A stretch of 64,000 nucleotides of DNA from Deltaproteobacteria bacterium (lineage in GTDB: Bacteria > Myxococcota_A > UBA9160 > UBA6930), in assembly GCA_016875395.1 (NCBI GenBank), contig VGRF01000007.1, positions 1 through 64,000 of the forward strand. Direction: 5' to 3'. This document shows, one piece after another, positions 36,409-43,905 of the stretch (position 1 is its first letter; each line of letters starts with the position of its first letter). Position numbers and translations under genes: made by a program. A model generated the notes under the pieces. That model worked only from the letters and a program-made list of their open reading frames with translations. It had not been told where the DNA came from and made no database searches.

Positions 36409-38358
36409 TCAGGGCCTCGCACTTTTCAGGAGGCTGTCGAGCATCTCGTCGCCCGGGTGCTTCGCGAGCGCGGCTTCGAGTCGCGCACGCGCGGCGTCGC
36501 GCAGGCCGCCTTGGAGCTCGCTCGTCGCGAGCAGCGCGATGACCTCGATCCGCGCGAGCTCTTCGGCGGGCACGCTCGCGAGCAGCTGGGTCGCGCGCTT
36601 CTCGTCGCCCGCCGCGAGCCGCAGCGCCGCGAGCTTCCAATGCGCGGCGGCGCTGCCCTCGCGCGAAGCGATCGCGCGCTCGTAGGCCTGTGCTGCGCCG
36701 GCGGCGTCGCCCTGCGCGAGGCGCAGATCGCCGAGCACCACGTGCGCATCGGACTCGGCGGGGTCGGCTTCGATTACTCGCGCGAGCGCCGCTTCCGCTT
36801 CCCCGACTCTCCCTAATGACCCGAGCGCGTTCCCGAGCGCGATCCAGCAGTCGCCGTAGCCGGGCGACTGCTCGGCGCAGAGGCGGGCGTGCATCTCGGC
36901 GCGCGCGAACTCACCTGCGTACTGCGCCGCGATCGCTCGCTGTGCCGAGATGAACGCGCCCTCGCCGGGGTACGCCTCCGCACGCGCGAGCGCGCCCGCG
37001 TAGTCCTTCGCCTCGATCAGCGCGCCGATGATCTCGTAGTCGCGCAGGTGCGAGATGACGTCCTTCGAGTCGATGCCGCCCACGCGCAGGTCGACCTCGC
37101 GCGCCGGCGCGGTCACGACGTAGCCGAGACTCTCGAGCTGCTCGCGCTCCTCGCCCGCGGGCGCCGCCTTCGCCCACGCCAGCGGCCGCGCGCGCTCGTG
37201 CACGCGCTCGATCTCGCGATCGAGCTCGGCCGCGACCGCGGGCTCGCTCGCGGCGAGGTCCTTCAGCTCGCGCGGATCGCTCGTCAGGTCGTACAGCTCC
37301 GGCCGCGGCGCGCGGATGAACTTCCAGCGCTCGCTGCGCACGCCGTAGAGCGGGCTCCAGCCTTGGCTGAGGCGCGCGTCGAGCGATTCCACGTACGCGA
37401 TGCGTCCGCCGCGATCGCGGCCGCGCAGCGCGCCAGACAAGTCGACGCCATCCGTGTCAGCGAGCGGCTCCGCCCGCGCGAGCGAGAGCAGTGTCGGCGC
37501 GACGTCCGCGAGCCGCGCGACGTTCGTGACGACCGTGCCGGGGTCGACTCCGGGCCCGGCAAAGATCAGCGGCACGCGCTGCGTCGCGTCGTACACGGTG
37601 AAGCTGTGCGCGGGCTCGCCGTGCTCGCCGAGGCTCTCGCCGTGATCCGCGGTGACGGCGAACAGCGTGCGGCCGTCGCGGTGTCGTGTCGCGATGCCGT
37701 CGAAGAGGCGCCTCAGCTGCGCGTCGGTGTACGCGATCTCCGAGCGATACGCGTCTCCGGCGACGCGATTCGCCCACTGCGGCGGCGGGTCGTAGTTCGC
37801 GTGCGGGTCGTACACGTGCACCCACACGAAGAAGCGCGGAGGCGCGGTGGCGATCCACGCGAGCGCCGCGTCAACCACGGCCTCGGCGCGGCGCTCGGCG
37901 TAGCCGCCCGAGCGGCCGCCCGCGCGGCGCAGCGACATCGCGTCGTCGTAGGTGTCGAAGCCGCGCGCGAGTCCGTAGTGCCGATCGAGAACGATCGCGC
38001 CGACGAACGCTCCGGTCGCGAAGCCCGCTGCTCTCATGCGCTCGGCGAGCGTGGCGACGTCGCTCGGGAGAGCGAACACGCCGTTCGCGCGCACGCCATG
38101 GCGCGGCGGCTCGAGGCCAGTCATCAGGGTCGCGTGCGCGGGCAACGTGATCGGGACGGGCGAGATCGCCGCGTCGAAGCGCGCACCCGCCGCTGCGAGC
38201 GCGTCGAGCGCGGGCGTCACCGCGAGCGCATCGCCATAAGCGCCGACTCGGTCGGCGCGCAGCGTGTCCACCGTGACGAGCACCACGCGCTCGGGCGCCG
38301 GCGCGCGCGAGCACGCGGCGAACGCGGCGACGATGAGCAGCGAAGCAGCGAGGCGCAT
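36409..38358 (-). CDS. Sulfatase-like/alkaline-phosphatase-fold lipoprotein with TPR repeats
   Basis: A 649-residue exported lipoprotein (LLIVAAFAACSRAP, lipobox AFAAC). Residues about 24-370 are a sulfatase/phosphopentomutase-type fold: VVLVTVDTLRADRVGAYGDA (metal Asp pair), PITLPAHATLMTGLEPPRHG, AVTADHGESLGEHGEPAHSF and RPELYDLTSDPRELKDLA. The usual nucleophile motif CxPSR is replaced by TLPAHAT, with Thr in the nucleophile place, as in related non-formylglycine enzymes. Residues about 440-640 form TPR-type helix pairs (CWIALGNALGSLGRVGEAEA, AHVVLGDLRLAQGDAAGAAQ). It may bind a polymer or partner complex. Confidence 0.88.
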   Translation of the reverse strand: MRLAASLLIVAAFAACSRAPAPERVVLVTVDTLRADRVGAYGDALAVTPALDALAAAGARFDAAISPVPITLPAHATLMTGLEPPRHGVRANGVFALPSDVATLAERMRAAGFATGAFVGAIVLDRHYGLARGFDTYDDAMSLRRAGGRSGGYAERRAEAVVDAALAWIATAPPRFFVWVHVYDPHANYDPPPQWANRVAGDAYRSEIAYTDAQLRRLFDGIATRHRDGRTLFAVTADHGESLGEHGEPAHSFTVYDATQRVPLIFAGPGVDPGTVVTNVARLADVAPTLLSLARAEPLADTDGVDLSGALRGRDRGGRIAYVESLDARLSQGWSPLYGVRSERWKFIRAPRPELYDLTSDPRELKDLAASEPAVAAELDREIERVHERARPLAWAKAAPAGEEREQLESLGYVVTAPAREVDLRVGGIDSKDVISHLRDYEIIGALIEAKDYAGALARAEAYPGEGAFISAQRAIAAQYAGEFARAEMHARLCAEQSPGYGDCWIALGNALGSLGRVGEAEAALARVIEADPAESDAHVVLGDLRLAQGDAAGAAQAYERAIASREGSAAAHWKLAALRLAAGDEKRATQLLASVPAEELARIEVIALLATSELQGGLRDAARARLEAALAKHPGDEMLDSLLKSARP

Positions 38359-38386
38359 CGGCGCGCAGCTTCGCGGGCGCGCGCGC

Positions 38387-38551
38387 TCAGTTCGAGTCCT
38401 TCTTGCCCTCACCGCGCAGACCCCTGCCGATGCCGCGCACGAAGTCGCGCGTGCTGTGCCCGATCGCCTTCACGACGTCGCGCGTCCCGTAGGCGCTCCG
38501 TTCGATCCGCGCGCGCTGCGGGTGGCTCGCGCGCTGCCTGCGCGCCTTCAC
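38387..38551 (-). CDS. Small basic protein after the ABC1 kinase
   Basis: A 54-codon frame starting with GTG at 38551, which overlaps the stop of the ABC1-kinase gene as GTGA. The product is strongly basic (KARRQRASHPQRARIERSA) with a patterned middle (DVVKAIGHSTRDFVRGIGRG) and ends in KKDSN. No family is known. The 4-base overlap and amphipathic middle favour a translated gene; a small nucleic-acid- or membrane-binding peptide is possible. Confidence 0.5.
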   Translation of the reverse strand: MKARRQRASHPQRARIERSAYGTRDVVKAIGHSTRDFVRGIGRGLRGEGKKDSN

Positions 38552-39828
38552 CGCGGCGGCCCCGCGCCCATCGCGCTGAGCACGTTCGCGCGCGAACCGA
38601 GCGTGTGCGCGATGCCGGAGAGGAACGAGAACACGCGGCCCACGAGCACGAAGTCGCTCGGCACGCGCACGACGGGATCCTCGCGGATCGCCTCGAACAG
38701 CTCGTCGGTCATCTCTTCGGTGAACTCGCCCTCGAACGAGCCAGTGTCGCTGCGCGACATCATGCGCCGCGCGATCAGGAGGAACGTGTTCGTGTCGCCG
38801 GTCTTCGTCTCGAACCCTAATTCCTGGAACGCGCGGATCATCGCGGACTCGTTCATCGTCATCATCGAGAACATCAGCTCGAACAGGCCGAGGCCGTAGC
38901 CGTCGGGCAGCTCCTTCGAGAGCCCAAAGTCGAGCACGATCAGGCGGCCGTCGCGCGTGACCATCAAGTTGCCGGGATGCGGATCGGCCTGGAAGAAGCC
39001 GGCAGCGAGGATCATGCGCACGTAGACGCGCATCAGGTCCTGCACCACGTCGGCGGGGTCGACGCCAGCGGCCTCGAGCGCGGCCTTCTCCGTGACCTTG
39101 ATTCCCTCGACGCGCTCCATCACGAGCACGCGCCCGGTCGAGAGCTCGTGGTGAATGCGCGGGATCCACACGCGCGCATCGTCGGCGAACAGCGCGCGCA
39201 CCCGATCGCACGACTGCGCTTCGCGGCGCATGTCGAGCTCCATGCCGATGTGCGAGGTGAGCTCGCGCAGCAGCGGCAGCAGCTCCATCGGCTGCGGGTC
39301 GAGGCGCTCGTAGACGCGGCAAGCGCGCTCCATGTTGCGCAGGTCGGTGCGCACGATGTCCTCGATGTCGGGGTACTGGACCTTCACCGCGACGGCTTCG
39401 CCCGACAGCAGCCGCGCGGCGTGCACCTGCGCGAGCGAGGCGGAGGCGATCGGCGTCTCGGAGAACTCGGAGAACACCGCATCGAGGGGTTTGCCGAGCT
39501 CGCGCTCGACCGCGGCACGCACGATCGGGAACGGCTTCGCCGGCACCGCGTCGTGGCACTTCTTCAGCTCCTCCACGAACTCGGGCGGGAACACGTCGGC
39601 GCGCGTCGCGATCGCCTGACACATCTTGATGATCACGCCGCGCATCGAGAGTGCAGAGGATAGGATCCAGCCCGCGGCGATCTCGTGGCGGCGCCGCTTC
39701 GTCGCCTCGTCCGGCTCGCCGCGCCGTAACAGCTTTCCCCAGTACTCGGGCAGCTTGTAGTGCGCCCACAGGCGCGCAGCGAGCACGCCCACCTTCGCTG
39801 TGCGGCGGAGCCGCGTGACAGGATGCAT
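38548..39828 (-). CDS. ABC1/AarF/UbiB-family kinase-like protein
   Basis: A 426-residue atypical kinase of the UbiB/ABC1 family. The KxGQ-like N-terminal motif reads SMRGVIIKMCQAIATRADVF. The Ala-rich loop is PIASASLAQVHAARLL, with AVKVQYPDI carrying the ATP Lys, then GFFQADPHPGNLMVTRDGRL (catalytic loop) and IVLDFGLSKELPDG, the metal-binding DFG. Such proteins support ubiquinone and other lipid metabolism in membranes. A Leu-Leu-Arg site near residue 35 carries the variant CTGTTACGG. Confidence 0.9.
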   Translation of the reverse strand: MHPVTRLRRTAKVGVLAARLWAHYKLPEYWGKLLRRGEPDEATKRRRHEIAAGWILSSALSMRGVIIKMCQAIATRADVFPPEFVEELKKCHDAVPAKPFPIVRAAVERELGKPLDAVFSEFSETPIASASLAQVHAARLLSGEAVAVKVQYPDIEDIVRTDLRNMERACRVYERLDPQPMELLPLLRELTSHIGMELDMRREAQSCDRVRALFADDARVWIPRIHHELSTGRVLVMERVEGIKVTEKAALEAAGVDPADVVQDLMRVYVRMILAAGFFQADPHPGNLMVTRDGRLIVLDFGLSKELPDGYGLGLFELMFSMMTMNESAMIRAFQELGFETKTGDTNTFLLIARRMMSRSDTGSFEGEFTEEMTDELFEAIREDPVVRVPSDFVLVGRVFSFLSGIAHTLGSRANVLSAMGAGPPR

Positions 39829-39925
39829 CTCTTGCCTTTCCGCCCCGCCAGCGGATCAGTCGCGACGCCCTGCGTCGCCCTTTGCATCCGCCCAGCTCCG
39901 CAACCGCGCTGACTCCGATCGAGTG

Positions 39926-41020
39926 CTACGCCGCGATCGGCTCGAAGCCCGTGCGCTCCGGCGGAGCCCACTTCGATTCGAGCGCGTCGAACTCTTCGAC
40001 GAGGCGCGCCGGGTTCGCGACGCCCTTCATCGCCTCGGTGAAGCTCGCGCGCAGGTCCTCGCGCTGATCGCGCGGCCGATCGCGCGTGATCGTGCGCAGA
40101 ATTAGGTGCATGAGGCCGTCGACGACTTCGCGGCCCGCGATCGTCTTGCCGTCCACCGTGCGCAGCGTGCGCGCGCGCGTCTCGCTGAGCGCGGTGCGCA
40201 GGTACTCGACGTGCGGCTTCTCGTCACTCTGGATGTGGCGAACCATGTCGCCCGCCGCCTTCGGCGCCGCCGACACTTCGGGGTCCGACAACAAGTCGAC
40301 GCCCCATTGGAACGTGCCCTCGGCGAACACCTCGACCACCATCACCTGCGCCATCATCGCGAGCATCCGCTCGAGCGTGGGGTCGAGCATCGGATACGGG
40401 CGCTCTTGCGGCGCGCCGCGCCCGCCGCCCATGCGGCCCATCATGCGCATCATCACGTCGGCGGGAATCTTCGGCTTCTCGAGCGCGAGGTCGCGCGCCG
40501 CTTCCCACATCTGCTTGTGCCCGCCCTCTTCGCGCCAGCCCGCCTCGTCGCGCGCGTGCGCCTCGAACAGACCGCGGCCGAGATGATCGAGCGCGGTGCC
40601 TTCGAGCGGCTCGACGAAGCAGTCGGCGAGCTTCGGCACCTTCACGTCGCGGATGATCGCGCCGAAGCCCTCGACGATGGAGATGATCGTCAGCGTGCGC
40701 ACGATCGGATCGCGCACGCCGTTCCTCAGTAACAACTTCGACTGCGCGACGTTCGGGTACTGCGGCGGCATCAGCGCCGCGGGCACGTCCACCAGCGCGT
40801 GCCCCTCGCGCGCGAGCCGCGCCTGCCACGCCGCCACCGCCGGCCCGCGATGCAGCGTGCGCGGCGAGCGGTAGGCGCCCGTCGCGTCGAAGCCGCCGTG
40901 ACAGCGCACGCCGCCGGCGATGAGCGGGGCTTCGTACGCGCCGGAGTCGAGGATCTCGGCGTCGGTGAAAGTGAGTCGCTGCGGATCGAAGGACTGCGTC
41001 GTCTTCATGAGCACCTGCAT
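39926..41020 (-). CDS. Ferritin-like superfamily protein
   Basis: A 364-residue protein of unknown function. Segments with metal-ligand spacing, RGLFEAHARDEAGWREEGGH, VEVFAEGTFQWGVDLLSD and IQSDEKPHVEYLRTALSE, suggest a four-helix diiron bundle (E...ExxH pairs). The Met-rich loop VMMRMMGRMGGGRGAP interrupts the helices. No characterised homologue comes to mind. ATG at 41020 (or 41008) is used. It is divergent from the antiporter gene with 107 bases between. LLLRN near residue 98 is a dispersed-motif copy (40730). Confidence 0.62.
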   Translation of the reverse strand: MQVLMKTTQSFDPQRLTFTDAEILDSGAYEAPLIAGGVRCHGGFDATGAYRSPRTLHRGPAVAAWQARLAREGHALVDVPAALMPPQYPNVAQSKLLLRNGVRDPIVRTLTIISIVEGFGAIIRDVKVPKLADCFVEPLEGTALDHLGRGLFEAHARDEAGWREEGGHKQMWEAARDLALEKPKIPADVMMRMMGRMGGGRGAPQERPYPMLDPTLERMLAMMAQVMVVEVFAEGTFQWGVDLLSDPEVSAAPKAAGDMVRHIQSDEKPHVEYLRTALSETRARTLRTVDGKTIAGREVVDGLMHLILRTITRDRPRDQREDLRASFTEAMKGVANPARLVEEFDALESKWAPPERTGFEPIAA

Positions 41021-41127
41021 CGGGGGCGCGAGCAGCCCACGTTAGCCGCGCCTCGGCGAGCCGCCTGCGCGAGAAGCGGCGAACGGCAGCAAGCGATCCG
41101 TCGTCCATCGCGTTACAAGCTCCGCAC

Positions 41128-43179
41128 ATGCACGACGCGCACGAATTCCTCACGGCGCTCGCGACCGTGCTGTGCGTCGCGGGCGTGATGACCGTGGTGA
41201 GCCAGCGGCTGCGGCTCCCCGTCGTGGTCGGCTACGTGCTCGCGGGGCTGGTGGTCGGCCCGCACGTCCCGATCCCGCTCGTGGCCGACCGCGCGATCGT
41301 GCAGACGCTCTCCGAGCTGGGCGTGATCCTCGTGATGTTCTCGCTCGGCCTCGAGTTCCACCTGACGAAGCTCGCGCGGGTGGGGCCAGCCGCGGGGCTC
41401 ACCGGCCTGATCGAGTGCAGCGCGATGTTCTGGCTAGGCTTCAGCGCAGCCGACCTACTCGGCTGGAGTCCGCGAGAGAGCCTCTTCACGGGCGCGCTGG
41501 TCGCGATCTCCAGCACCACGGTGATCGTGAAGGCGTTCGAGGAGCGCGCGGTGCGCGCGCCACTGCGCGAGCGCGTGATCGGCATCTTGGTCGTCGAGGA
41601 TCTCCTCGCGATCTTGTTGCTGGCGCTGCTGCCCGCGGCGGCGCTGGGCGAAGCGGTGAGCTGGCAGGGCGTCGCCGCGTCGCTCGGAAAGCTCGCGGGC
41701 ATTCTCGGGCTCGCACTCGCCGCCGGGCTCTTCGTCGTGCCGCGCGCGATGCGTGCAGTGCTCGCGCTCGGCCGCGCGGAAACCGCGCTCGTCGCGAGCC
41801 TCGGCGTGTGCTTCGCGGGCGCGCTCGCCGCGCAGGCGCTCGGCTACTCGGTCGCCCTCGGCGCGTTCCTCGCGGGCTCGCTCGTGTCGGAAGCCGGCGA
41901 TGCGCCCGCGATCGAGCGGCTCGTGCACCCCGTGCGCGATCTCTTCGCCGCGATCTTCTTCGTCTCGGTCGGCATGCTGCTCGACCCGCGGCTCGCGCTG
42001 GAGCACTGGCCAGCGGTCGCCGCGATCACGGCGGTCGTGATCGTGGGCAAGCTCGCGAGCGTGGGCTTCGGCGTGTTCCTCACCGGCGGCGGCACGCGCA
42101 CCGCGGTCGAGAGCGGCATGAGCCTCGCGCAGATCGGCGAGTTCTCGTTCATCATCGCCGCGCTCGGCGTCACGACGGGCGCGACCGGGGAGTTTCTCTT
42201 TCCCGTCGCCGTCGCGGCATCGGTCATCACGATGGTCGCCACGCCGGCGATGATCCGCGCCGCGCCGCGCGCCGCCGCGTTCCTCGATCGCAAGCTGCCG
42301 CGCCGCGTGCAGACCTTCGCCGCGCTCTACGGCAGCTGGGTCGAGAAGCTGGGCGGCGCGACACAGCGCGAGCAGACGCTCGGCGCGAACCTGCGCCGCC
42401 TCGCGGGCTGGCTCGCGCTCGATGCGCTGTTGTTAGGGACGATCGCGATCGGCGCGTCGCTCCGCGGCGCCTCGCTGTCGCTGTGGCTCGCAGGCGCACT
42501 CGGCATCGGCACTGCGCTGGCGAACGCGATCGTCTTCGGCGCCGCGCTCGCGCTCACCGCTCCTTTCGTGCTCGGCATCGTGCGAATCTCGAAGCGCATC
42601 GGCATCGCGCTCGCGCGCGTCGCGCTGCCCGATGCGCGCACGGGCCAGCTCGATCTCTCGATCGCGCCGCGGCGCGCGCTCGTCGTCACGCTGCAGCTCG
42701 CGGCGGTGATGCTCGTGGGCTTGCCGCTGCTCGCGCTCGCACAGCCCTTCCTTCCGAGCGGCGCGGGCCCAGCCGCGCTCGCACTCACGCTCGCGGGCCT
42801 CGCCTTCTCGTTCTGGCGGACGGCGGCGGACCTTCAGGGCCACGTCACTGCCGGCGCGAGCGCGGTGATCGAGGCGCTCGCGTCGCAAGCGAGAGGCGGC
42901 ATGCGCCCGGTGCATGCTCCCGCGCTCGGCGAGCTCGCGCGCGGCCTCGGCGAGCCCGAGGCGGTCCGCATCGCGCCCGGCTGCGCCGCGTGCGGCGCGA
43001 CGCTCTCGGCGCTCGACCTGCGCGGCCTCACGGGCGCCACCGTTCTCGCGATCACGCGCGGCGAGCGCGCGATCGTGTTCCCGAGCGCGGGCGAGCGCCT
43101 CGAAGCGGGCGACCTGCTCGCGCTCGCGGGCACGCGCGAAGCGGTGGATGCCGCGAAGGCGCTGCTCGCGCGCGCCTAG
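41128..43179 (+). CDS. Kef-type cation:proton antiporter with RCK_C domain
   Basis: A polytopic inner-membrane antiporter of 683 residues (CPA2 family). About 12 or more helices occupy residues 5-590, including GYVLAGLVVGPHVPIPLVAD, LGVILVMFSLGLEFHLTKLA and the ion-site segment VIGILVVEDLLAILLLALLP. The C-terminal 90 residues (VRIAPGCAACGATLSALDLR and FPSAGERLEAGDLLALAG) form a TrkA-C/RCK_C fold. No NAD-binding TrkA-N is seen, so regulation by pyridine nucleotides is unlikely. K+ or Na+ efflux is plausible. A dispersed-motif copy encodes LLLGTI (42430). The gene ends in TAG, and a strong inverted repeat follows. Confidence 0.93.
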   Translation: MHDAHEFLTALATVLCVAGVMTVVSQRLRLPVVVGYVLAGLVVGPHVPIPLVADRAIVQTLSELGVILVMFSLGLEFHLTKLARVGPAAGLTGLIECSAMFWLGFSAADLLGWSPRESLFTGALVAISSTTVIVKAFEERAVRAPLRERVIGILVVEDLLAILLLALLPAAALGEAVSWQGVAASLGKLAGILGLALAAGLFVVPRAMRAVLALGRAETALVASLGVCFAGALAAQALGYSVALGAFLAGSLVSEAGDAPAIERLVHPVRDLFAAIFFVSVGMLLDPRLALEHWPAVAAITAVVIVGKLASVGFGVFLTGGGTRTAVESGMSLAQIGEFSFIIAALGVTTGATGEFLFPVAVAASVITMVATPAMIRAAPRAAAFLDRKLPRRVQTFAALYGSWVEKLGGATQREQTLGANLRRLAGWLALDALLLGTIAIGASLRGASLSLWLAGALGIGTALANAIVFGAALALTAPFVLGIVRISKRIGIALARVALPDARTGQLDLSIAPRRALVVTLQLAAVMLVGLPLLALAQPFLPSGAGPAALALTLAGLAFSFWRTAADLQGHVTAGASAVIEALASQARGGMRPVHAPALGELARGLGEPEAVRIAPGCAACGATLSALDLRGLTGATVLAITRGERAIVFPSAGERLEAGDLLALAGTREAVDAAKALLARA

Positions 43180-43187
43180 ACCGCAAA

Positions 43188-43240
43188 GGCCACTTGGGTC
43201 AGGCACGAAGTGGCCAAAACGGTCACTCCGTGCCTGACCC
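43188..43240. terminator. Long hairpin between convergent genes, with an alternative fold
   Basis: Two 20-base arms, 43196-43215 and 43221-43240, are complementary in 18 positions around the loop AAAAC, starting GGGTCAGGCACG and ending CGTGCCTGACCC. GGCCACTT (43188-43195) can instead pair with AAGTGGCC (43208-43215), giving a competing hairpin. It lies between the antiporter stop and the convergent ferritin-like gene. It may terminate both genes or be a REP-type repeat. Confidence 0.7.
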
Positions 43241-43257
43241 CGATTGGTCTCCGCGCC

Positions 43258-43815
43258 CTAGCGCCGAAGCGCCGTCACTTCTTGCTGCAGCTTCCCGATC
43301 GCGCTGCAGATCTCGTCGAGGCGATCGTGCAGCTCGCGCATCTCGCTCGCGGCGGGCTTCGCGCCCTGCTGCGCGCGCGCCTTCAGCGCGGCGTAACAAC
43401 CGCGCAGCATGCGCCCGCTGTCTTGCTCCTCGGCGATGTAGCGGCCGAGCAGCTCGCCGGTGCGGATGTCGATCGAGGTGTCCTCGAAGACGCGCGCGAA
43501 GAGGTTCGTCTCTTCGCGCTTCCCGTAACCGAACGCCTCGAACTTCTCGAGGTCGCTGCAGTCCGCGTTCGCGATCTCCATGCTCTTCGCGAACGACGGA
43601 TCCGGCCGGTCGAGCACGCCGTAGCCGAGCTCGCACAGCCGCTTCGTGAACGCGTGCGAGTGCTCGCCTTCGCGGATCGCGACGGTCTGCAGAATTTTCT
43701 TCACGTCGGGGTCGGTCGTCTTCGCCGCCCAGCAGTTCAGGTACTGGTGCGCGCGCCCTTCCCCGAGCGCGATCGCGTTGAGAAGACCGAGATACGAGGG
43801 CTTCTTGGCGTCCAT
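43258..43815 (-). CDS. Ferritin-like diiron-fold protein
   Basis: A 185-residue protein of helical bundle type. Metal-ligand helices are AIALGEGRAHQYLNCW, VAIREGEHSHAFTKRL and LGRYIAEEQDSGRML (E/ExxH pattern), and the C-terminal 40 residues form a coiled coil (MRELHDRLDEICSAIGKLQQ). It may store iron or handle peroxide, or be a rubrerythrin-like domain without rubredoxin. CYAALKARAQ is read through a dispersed-motif copy in the frame TGT-TAC (43394). Confidence 0.72.
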   Translation of the reverse strand: MDAKKPSYLGLLNAIALGEGRAHQYLNCWAAKTTDPDVKKILQTVAIREGEHSHAFTKRLCELGYGVLDRPDPSFAKSMEIANADCSDLEKFEAFGYGKREETNLFARVFEDTSIDIRTGELLGRYIAEEQDSGRMLRGCYAALKARAQQGAKPAASEMRELHDRLDEICSAIGKLQQEVTALRR

Positions 43816-43905
43816 GACGGAGCTCCTTGGTGTTGGGTCACGAACGGGTAGCGCAGCCGTCTCAGCGGCCGCCGCGGCCCGAAACGGCAGCGATGTGCGC
43901 GCGCC

